Part shown: positions 58,192 to 64,000 of the stretch, one piece after another
Layout of the letters: every line of letters begins with the position of its first letter
Position numbering within the stretch: position 1 is the stretch's first letter
Assembly: GCA_018340375.1 (NCBI GenBank)
Contig: JAFFJZ010000001.1
Coordinates: 30,744,001-30,808,000, forward strand
Direction: 5' to 3'
Length of the DNA stretch: 64,000 nucleotides
Source: Gonatopus flavifemur
Lineage: Eukaryota > Arthropoda > Insecta > Hymenoptera > Dryinidae
Made by a program: the position numbers and the translations under genes
Notes under the pieces: model-generated
What the model saw: the letters and a program-made list of their open reading frames with translations, nothing else
Database searches by the model: none
What the model was told of the DNA's origin: nothing

Positions 58192-59526
58192 ATGAGAAGT
58201 TATTTTGAAGAAATGCTTATTGAAATTGAAAATACCCAAGAATTGACAGAAGAGAGGGATCCATTAGAGGAGAATGGATCAGATGTTATGAATGATGTGA
58301 ATATTGAATCCACAAAAACAGGAATTAATTGTAATAACGATACTCAATTGATAGACGAGTGCATGCTATTTGAATGTGACGAAGATTATAAACCAGTTAT
58401 CGAGAATGCCAATGAAAAAGACACAGTTCTTGGTATAGAACCCAACATTGTGTCCGTTATTGTTGTCAAAAATTTTCAATGCAATGATAATCGTCACTGG
58501 AAAATCTCTCAAAATTTCCCCCCTGATGCAAAGGAAACCCTTTTGGAAGATTCCTCTCTGCCAAAAAAAGATTTCGTTATACATGGATTGCCTAATGATC
58601 TCACAGAAAGCCCCCTGTCAAATCTCCCTGACAAAGATCTACAGGGAAGAACCAAAAGATATTGGCAAATAAGAAGGTATTATGAAATAAATAAAGAAAC
58701 AATTAATAAGAAACGGAGAGAGCAGTATCATCGGTTGAAACAACTTCGGGGTCCAAAATCGAAAAATCGATTAAAACAAAGTGGCGGGGAAAATGATTCG
58801 AATCACGACTCTGGAACAATAACTACAGCAAACGATACAACGGAATCGCCAATCACTTCAAATAATCAGAATGAACAAGATTTAGGTGAAGAACTACGAG
58901 AAAAAAACAAGACACCAAAATCAAATGAAACTCAGGAAAAACAGAAAGAAAAGCGAAAACCAATGACCAAGGAAGAATTGCTTGAGAAACGGAAAACATA
59001 TTACAAGACTCATAGAGATCGTATCCTTGCAAATCTTAAAACTTATTACCAAGCTAATCGGAAAATTATCACTGAAAAACGTAAAGAAGAATATAATAAG
59101 AAACGGAAAAAAGAGCCTACAAAAGAGAACGAAAAGAAAACACTTCCCGATCTCTCAATTCCCGAACGTCGAGTGAAAAATCGTGAAATAAAGAAAAAAC
59201 AATATCAAGCCAATAGACTAAAGATCCTCCAGAGAAATAAAGAGTATTATCAAGCCAATAAAGAAATTTTACTGGAGAGGGCTAGAATATATAGAGAGAA
59301 GAAGAAGAAAGCAAAAGCTCGGGAAATTCGAAAACAGGCTCGAAAGCACATTGGTGAAATGAGAAGATTATATTTGCTGATGTTAGAACGCGTTGACCAG
59401 GAATACGAGAGAGCTAAGAAGAATAAAAGCAAGAATAAAAATAAGAATGAAAATACGAATGAAAATAAGAATGAAAATAAGAATAAAAATAAAGATGAAA
59501 ATAAGAATAAAAATAAGAGAAAATAG
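58192..59526 (+). CDS. Lysine-rich orphan with Tyr-Asn repeats, 444 aa
   Basis: One uninterrupted reading frame. I do not recognise the family. Residues 1 to about 130 are acidic (many E, D and N). From about 150 on the chain is strongly basic, with repeated units of the form Y-x-x-x-N-[KR]-x-x-I-x-x-K-[RK]-x-x-Y: RYYEINKETINKKRREQY (about 159), TYYKTHRDRILANLKTYYQA (about 267), KQYQANRLKILQRNKEYYQA (about 336). The last 45 residues are KNKNENKN low complexity encoded by a 6-bp DNA repeat. The repeats are predicted helical and may bind nucleic acid; this is inference. No signal peptide, membrane span or zinc ligands. AATAAA follows at about 59589. A spliced upstream exon, a processed gene copy or a transposon-borne gene remain possible. 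Confidence 0.65.
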   Translation: MRSYFEEMLIEIENTQELTEERDPLEENGSDVMNDVNIESTKTGINCNNDTQLIDECMLFECDEDYKPVIENANEKDTVLGIEPNIVSVIVVKNFQCNDNRHWKISQNFPPDAKETLLEDSSLPKKDFVIHGLPNDLTESPLSNLPDKDLQGRTKRYWQIRRYYEINKETINKKRREQYHRLKQLRGPKSKNRLKQSGGENDSNHDSGTITTANDTTESPITSNNQNEQDLGEELREKNKTPKSNETQEKQKEKRKPMTKEELLEKRKTYYKTHRDRILANLKTYYQANRKIITEKRKEEYNKKRKKEPTKENEKKTLPDLSIPERRVKNREIKKKQYQANRLKILQRNKEYYQANKEILLERARIYREKKKKAKAREIRKQARKHIGEMRRLYLLMLERVDQEYERAKKNKSKNKNKNENTNENKNENKNKNKDENKNKNKRK

Positions 59527-59895
59527 ACTTCTAGAATACAGCGATACATCAAGTTTGTTAAGACATATTGTAATATAGAAATAATTTGAAATAAAAACCT
59601 CTGTAATGACAGTATCAACAAATTCGTCACAAAACATTTGTGTGAATTCCCAAACTAACAATAAAAGCTCTTGAAATGATATAAGCACATATGTGCCTTA
59701 GTGTAGTCCCAGTAATCAAAAATAAAAAGATTCACTTTTTACAGCTTTTAGAGTCGACCAATGTACAACAGAAAACTAATTGTAACCTTGCTTTTATTTC
59801 GAAGACAACTTTAAGGCAAAAGTAAGCCTCAAGATATTTTTTTAGTTGGATATTGGTAAACCCTAAGAGCTCTAAAAAGTGACTTTCCGATTTAA

Positions 59896-60072
59896 GGGGA
59901 TACTAGCGACGCAGCAACAGCCGCAATGTTTGACAAACTACGAGCAAACGTTTCAATTTAAATCTACTTGAATCAGAGGAATGCTGTAAAGAGCGGTATT
60001 TGGAATAAATTGAAGCGTTTGCACGTAGTGTGTCAAAAACGATTTGGCTGCTGCCACGTCGCTAGTATCACC
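59896..60072. mobile_element. TTAA-flanked GGGGATACTAGCG foldback
   Basis: GGGGATACTAGCGACGCAGC at the left and GCCACGTCGCTAGTATCACC at the right, TTAA before and TCAA after. The interior arm AAACTACGAGCAAACGTTTC matches that of 54275-54480. Confidence 0.8.
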
Positions 60073-60129
60073 TCAAAGGGTTACTAGTGGTTACCATACA
60101 AGCACGTTGGTGAAAAAAGGATTCGCCTC

Positions 60130-61292
60130 CCGTATGGAAATATTTTGCCCAAAAATGTCTAGAAAATTTCTGAAGAATTCTGTAATCCCTCTCTGAAAGT
60201 CTGGGGAAGTCTGATAAAATTTGAAAAACTTCGAATTTTCGATGGAAAATCTAATATTTTTGGTACATTCTTCTCAGAGTTTTTTCGGAATCTATTAGAG
60301 ATTTTTTTAGTAGAATTTCAAATAGATTATGAATTTCATTCCTGACAAAACTATGAAAAAAATATGTTAAATGTCCGTGTTGTCGCCGTGGATAAATCAT
60401 GGAATCACGAAAAATCATGAAATATGAGCAATTGTCAGAATTTTCTCGGATCTTCTTCCGAGTTTATCAGAGATTTTTCATTGAAATTTCAGATCGACAA
60501 TTCGATAAAACTCTGAAAAAATGTGACGGATCCCTGTTGAAACAAGCAGCCGTTTGATCCGACTTTTCATCAAATGTTATTCATGTCTCATGATTTTTTT
60601 TAATGCTCAGGAGGAAATACGGACATTTATCGTGCTCTTTTCAGAGTTTTATCAGGAATGAATTCATAACCATTGATCTGAAATTGCGATGAAAAATTCC
60701 TGATAAACTCCGAAAAAGATCAGAGAAAATTCTGACAATTACTCATGTTTCATGATTTTTTTTAGCTCTCAGAGATTTCACGGACATTTATCACACTTTT
60801 TTCAGAGTTTGATCAAGAATGAATTCATGATCATCTATCTGAAATTTCAATGAAAGATTTCTGATAAACTCCAAAAAAACTCTGACGCACTGAAAAAACT
60901 GTGAAAACGATGCTCCAAAGATGTCCCTGATAACACCGAGGAATTCTTTTTCAAAAATATGAGTAGAATTCTTCAAGAACTCTTTTCGAACTAATGAATT
61001 CATGAAGAGCTCTGGGAGAGTTCAATGTTTGGGACATTAACGAGTTTTTTGAGAATGCTGAAAGTATTGTTTGAGTACTCTCACATAACTCGTTAATGTC
61101 TCAAACATTGAATTCTTCCAGAGCTCTTTATAAATTCAGTAGTTCGAAAAGAGTTCACGAAAAATTCTATTCTTGTTTTTGAAAAAGGATTCCTCGGTGT
61201 TATCAGGGATTAGATTTTTCATCCAAATCTCGAAATTTCTTAGACTTTTACAGGGAGAAACCAGAGTTTTTCAGTGAAATATCCCCATACGG
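60130..61292. mobile_element. Long degenerate foldback with CAGAGTTTATCAG words
   Basis: CCGTATGGAAATATTTTG at the left pairs with GTGAAATATCCCCATACGG at the right. The interior repeats TCAGAGTTTNATCAGGAATG and TTCTGATAAACTCCGAAAAA words at least six times. It encloses the cleaner element 60925-61209. Confidence 0.5.
60925..61209. mobile_element. CCC...GGG foldback, relative of 11637-12049
   Basis: CCCTGATAACACCGAGGAAT pairs with ATTCCTCGGTGTTATCAGGG. The core TTCAATGTTTGGGACATTAA and its complement are shared with 11637-12049, and it lacks the inner insertion found there. Confidence 0.85.
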
Positions 61293-61673
61293 AACATACG
61301 GATTTTTCGTTCATTGGTCATTTCTTTCGAAATTGAAAGTGTGATTGGCCGATGACACAAGAAATGACCAATCATTTGTCGTAATGTAAATCACGTAAGA
61401 TTGAATTTAAAATTTATAAACAGGTATGTATTTATTCCAGTTAAATACATTAACAAATTGAAAACAAAAATCAGTGTTTTTGGTGTGATCAAAAGTTCAA
61501 TGAGTTAATATTATGTACGGAATTTTCAAAGTCCATTGCTTAACCTATTATTTATTGTGCAGCAAAGTGATAGTGATCAATAATGTTTATCTTGTTGTTT
61601 ATTTTTGGAATAGTGAAGAACGTTAAAAAATAAACCCTCCAAGTGCTGAATTAATGTACGTGCTTTATTGAAA

Positions 61674-62638
61674 ATGCGAACTTGCAACGCACCAAGATGC
61701 TCCAACACCTTACAGAAGGGTTATTCCTTGTTCTCTGTGCCGAAGGATTCAGAAAACAGGGCAAAGTGGAAAGTTGTAGCTGAAGAAGAGTGGGAGCCTG
61801 GAGAAAATGCTTCTCTCTGCGAGGTATGAGCACACAATTGTACAAAATATTTACCCTGTGAATATGATATGTTTCATTGTATCTTCCGATGGGGCAAAAC
61901 ATCAATGAAACTATTGATGTTTATTTCCAACTACAATTTGTCATCTAGTATCCTTGAGTGAGTTTTTTTGAGTTGCATTCAGTGCACCCCAAGTAAAGCA
62001 ACGTATGGCAACGTATGATGAATGTTCCATGCATATTCATAGAATATTCCAACAGGACTGTTTCATATCTAATTGGTATGTGAATGCTCTATCAACATAT
62101 TTAGAATGTCTGCATATAAAGCAGTCTTGTTGGAATATTCGACATATTATTATGTTACTTGGGATAAAGTCTAATTATTATGCTTTTCTTCAACTAACAT
62201 TCATAATACGAAGTGATGAGATGATCGTATGGAAGAAGCAAGTGTGAATGTACCATATGGATCCCATCTCAGCTTTTAAAACTTTTCGCATAAGGGAAAC
62301 ATTGCATAATTTGTTATACGCAGTCAACAAAACTTTGTATTGATTAACAAATTGCAGAAATTTTCACTGAATTACTTTTGTCTCACCAAAGCTTTCTTGA
62401 ATTAACAGTGTTGATATATCCAAGCTTGTAGTGGTATAAATTTTACGTTTATCGATTGATCATCTCTTTTTCATGCTCTTGTTTTCAGATACATTTCAAT
62501 CAAAATGAAGTGATATTCATTGGCCGGAAAAAAACTCTGAAGAAAGGAGCGGTTCCGGACAGATTTTGTACGTGCAAGCCATCAAACCCGGTCCAACACA
62601 AAGAACATGGAATTCTCGATGATCTCAGTTACAGCCAA
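61674..62638 (+). pseudogene. THAP domain exons of a P-element-like gene (truncated)
   Basis: Exon 61674-61823 starts MRTCNAPRCSNTLQKGYSLF and joins in phase to 62489-62638 (IHFNQNEVIFIGRKK...GAVPDRF). Together they make an intact THAP zinc finger: C-x4-C, W, C-x2-H (LCEIHF) and the AVP box. THAP fingers bind DNA in P-element and THAP9-type transposases and in host transcription factors. After about 62638 the sequence switches to the inverted transposase body, so this copy ends right after the finger. A MITE (61988-62163) lies in its intron. It could still make a short DNA-binding protein. Confidence 0.8.
61988..62163. mobile_element. CCCAAGTAA foldback in the THAP intron
   Basis: CCCAAGTAAAGCAACGTATG at the left and ATTATTATGTTACTTGGG at the right. 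The arms include GAATATTCCAACAGGACTG and complement. A related left end, CCCAAGTAAGATC, is at 22305. Confidence 0.65.
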
Positions 62639-64000
62639 GTAGAGTCTTTATTGATACTAAAACCGAAACTATTAAGAAGCCCGATATTTCCCATGTCACA
62701 AATCAAGACTTGCACCTGCAACCCAATCGTGTGACATCTCTTTAAAAGGGCCAGAATGAAATCTTTCATTTCTTCGTTGGTATTATACGAAGGAGTAAAC
62801 AAATACGCGACGTACTGCTTGTAATGATCGTGGAGTCCCACAAGCTGAAAAGTCATAGCCTTACTAGCAAGCTCATTTTCAGTCCTAGCACTAAAGTGGG
62901 TTGTCCCATATAACTTTGTGTAGCAATATCATATTGTATGCTCTTTTTTATATGCATTTCATCAAATACCAACGCACAATTTTTATTTTTTTCGTCCATA
63001 CGTGGAACGATTACATCGAGATATTAAAGAATATGTTCTTAAATGCCTGGTTGGAAGTTTGTGTTCTATCCGTCGCCGTAAAGTTCTTGTTGATGGAAGA
63101 GGAAAATATGTTCCAACAGCTTCATACCCACTACTGCCACAAGATAAGTGAATATTCAAACCCATTTTAATTGATTTGTTGGACCACTGTAAACCATTAT
63201 TAGATTTTCTTTTAAGTGCGGCTTGCTGGTCCTTGTTGCACACTTTGTCCAAAGATTCCGTCACAGCGTTCAACTGTTTTTGTAGCAAACTAATTTTTTT
63301 TTTCAGTTTTTGATTTTCTTTCAGGGTTTCTGTGTAATCTGGTGATATATCCCTATAACCAAGAAATCCTTATTAATATAACAGGATCACGGTATACAGA
63401 TGATGTGAAGAATGAAAAGTGAAAAATAGCTTACGATTTTGAGACAAAACTTTCGATTACAGAAATATCTGTTTCCAAGATTCCAATTTCATCGCTCATC
63501 TCTATGGAGGGTTCCAGATTTTTGTCAGAAGCAGTTAGTGGTGGAACGTTGGACCATCTGAGAGGAGGTAGAACACAACAACAAAAGGGCTCGTGGCAAA
63601 ATTTACGGAATTTCCTTTTCAAAAGAGACGGCTGAGAAACTTGGCTGTAACTGTGATCATCGAGAATTCCATGTTCTTTGTGTTGGACCGGGTTTGATGG
63701 CTTGCATGTACAAAATCTGTCCGGAACCGCTCCTTTCTTCAGAGTTTTTTTTCGGCCAATAAATATCACTTCATTTTGATTGAAATGTATCTGAAAACAA
63801 GAGCATAAAAAAGAGATGATCAATCGATAAACGTAAAATTTATACCACTACAAGCTTGGATATATCAACACTGTTAATTCAAGAAAGCTTTGGTGAGACA
63901 AAAGTAATTCAGTGAAAATTTCTGCAATTTGTTAATCAATACAAAGTTTTGTTGACTGCGTATAACAAATTATGCAATGTTTCCCTTATGCGAAAAGTTT
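62282..64000. repeat. Large inverted duplication, arms of at least 355 bp
   Basis: 62282-62638 reads almost identically in reverse complement from 64000 back to about 63646, covering intron end, exon 2 of the THAP finger and its splice site. The spacer of about 1 kb holds the transposase body on the reverse strand. The right arm runs off the window, so its full length is unknown. Confidence 0.9.
62629..63790 (-). pseudogene. P-element/THAP9-type transposase, broken
   Basis: Reverse-strand exons 63435-63790 (second half of the THAP finger) and 63352 downward join in phase. They continue into a coiled coil (TLKENQKLKKKISLLQKQLN), then LQWSNKSIKMGLNIHLSCGSSGYE and PLPSTRTLRRRIEH, the usual THAP9/P-element order. 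The frame then breaks near 63050: the continuation (MDEKNKNCALVFDEMHIKKS, first catalytic D) is in another frame behind two stops. A further segment gives GLQVQVLICDMGN (second acidic residue) before the sequence ends at the inverted junction near 62640. The C-terminal third is missing. Such transposases use GTP and make 8-bp duplications; this one cannot be active. The THAP first exon should lie beyond 64000. Confidence 0.8.

Larger units (their letters stand above)
59527..61673. other. Intergenic, mostly foldback elements
   Basis: Contains 59896-60072, 60130-61292 and the nested 60925-61209. No gene recognised between the orphan gene and the THAP exon. Confidence 0.5.

Noticed and set aside
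58192..59526. Viral origin of the lysine-rich gene
   Set aside because: Similar-looking Tyr/Asn/Lys repeats may occur in large DNA viruses, but nothing here (neighbours, motifs) supports it without a search.
59250..59688. Reverse frames rich in F, L and I resembling membrane segments
   Set aside because: Antisense reading of the AATAAAAATAAG-type repeat in the lysine-rich gene.

Overview
This is eukaryotic, AT-rich, intron-bearing DNA. It looks like an insect, most probably a hymenopteran. The best taxonomic hint is a crustin-type antimicrobial peptide with an aromatic-rich linker (8162-8593), a layout I recall from ants and relatives. That is memory, not a database result. Exon structures were read by eye from splice sites, reading phase and family knowledge.

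Layout. 1-8161: no protein gene recognised; many small inverted-repeat elements and one GC-richer island (about 4880-5920). 8162-8593 (-): crustin-like secreted peptide. 17342-18619 (-): five-exon protein with an N-terminal farnesoic-acid-O-methyltransferase-like domain and two DM9 repeats. 25036-27208: dead mariner carrying younger elements inside it. About 33140-33990: hAT transposase remnant. 35843-40015 (+): secreted Ser/Gly/Tyr-rich structural protein with a TATA promoter. 40601-51448 (-): ARMC9, a ciliary/basal-body protein, with a 5.9-kb intron stuffed with transposons. 52055-53045 (+): ALKBH6. 53118-54935 (-): THOC7. 58192-59526 (+): single-exon, lysine-rich orphan with Tyr/Asn repeats. 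61674-64000: inverted pieces of a THAP/P-element-type transposase.

ARMC9 and ALKBH6 are head to head about 0.6 kb apart. ALKBH6 and THOC7 are tail to tail with 72 bp between stop codons. The three form a compact housekeeping block in an otherwise repeat-rich region.

The dominant content is a dense community of small non-autonomous foldback elements. They sort by termini and target-site duplication (TSD): (1) TA TSD, ends CACNGAGAAAA or CAYTGTAAAAAAT; (2) TTAA-like TSD, ends GGGG (piggyBac-like); (3) 8-bp TSD, ends GGTAAACACCCGTTGGACCG; (4) ends CCC...GGG, often with a 2-bp TSD. Several are nested, which gives a relative order of insertion. Many have cores made of short self-complementary words (AGATATCTT, AAGAATTCTT, TTGGGCCAA, TCCGGA, CAGCAAA). 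That recurring architecture is the most unusual thing in the window.
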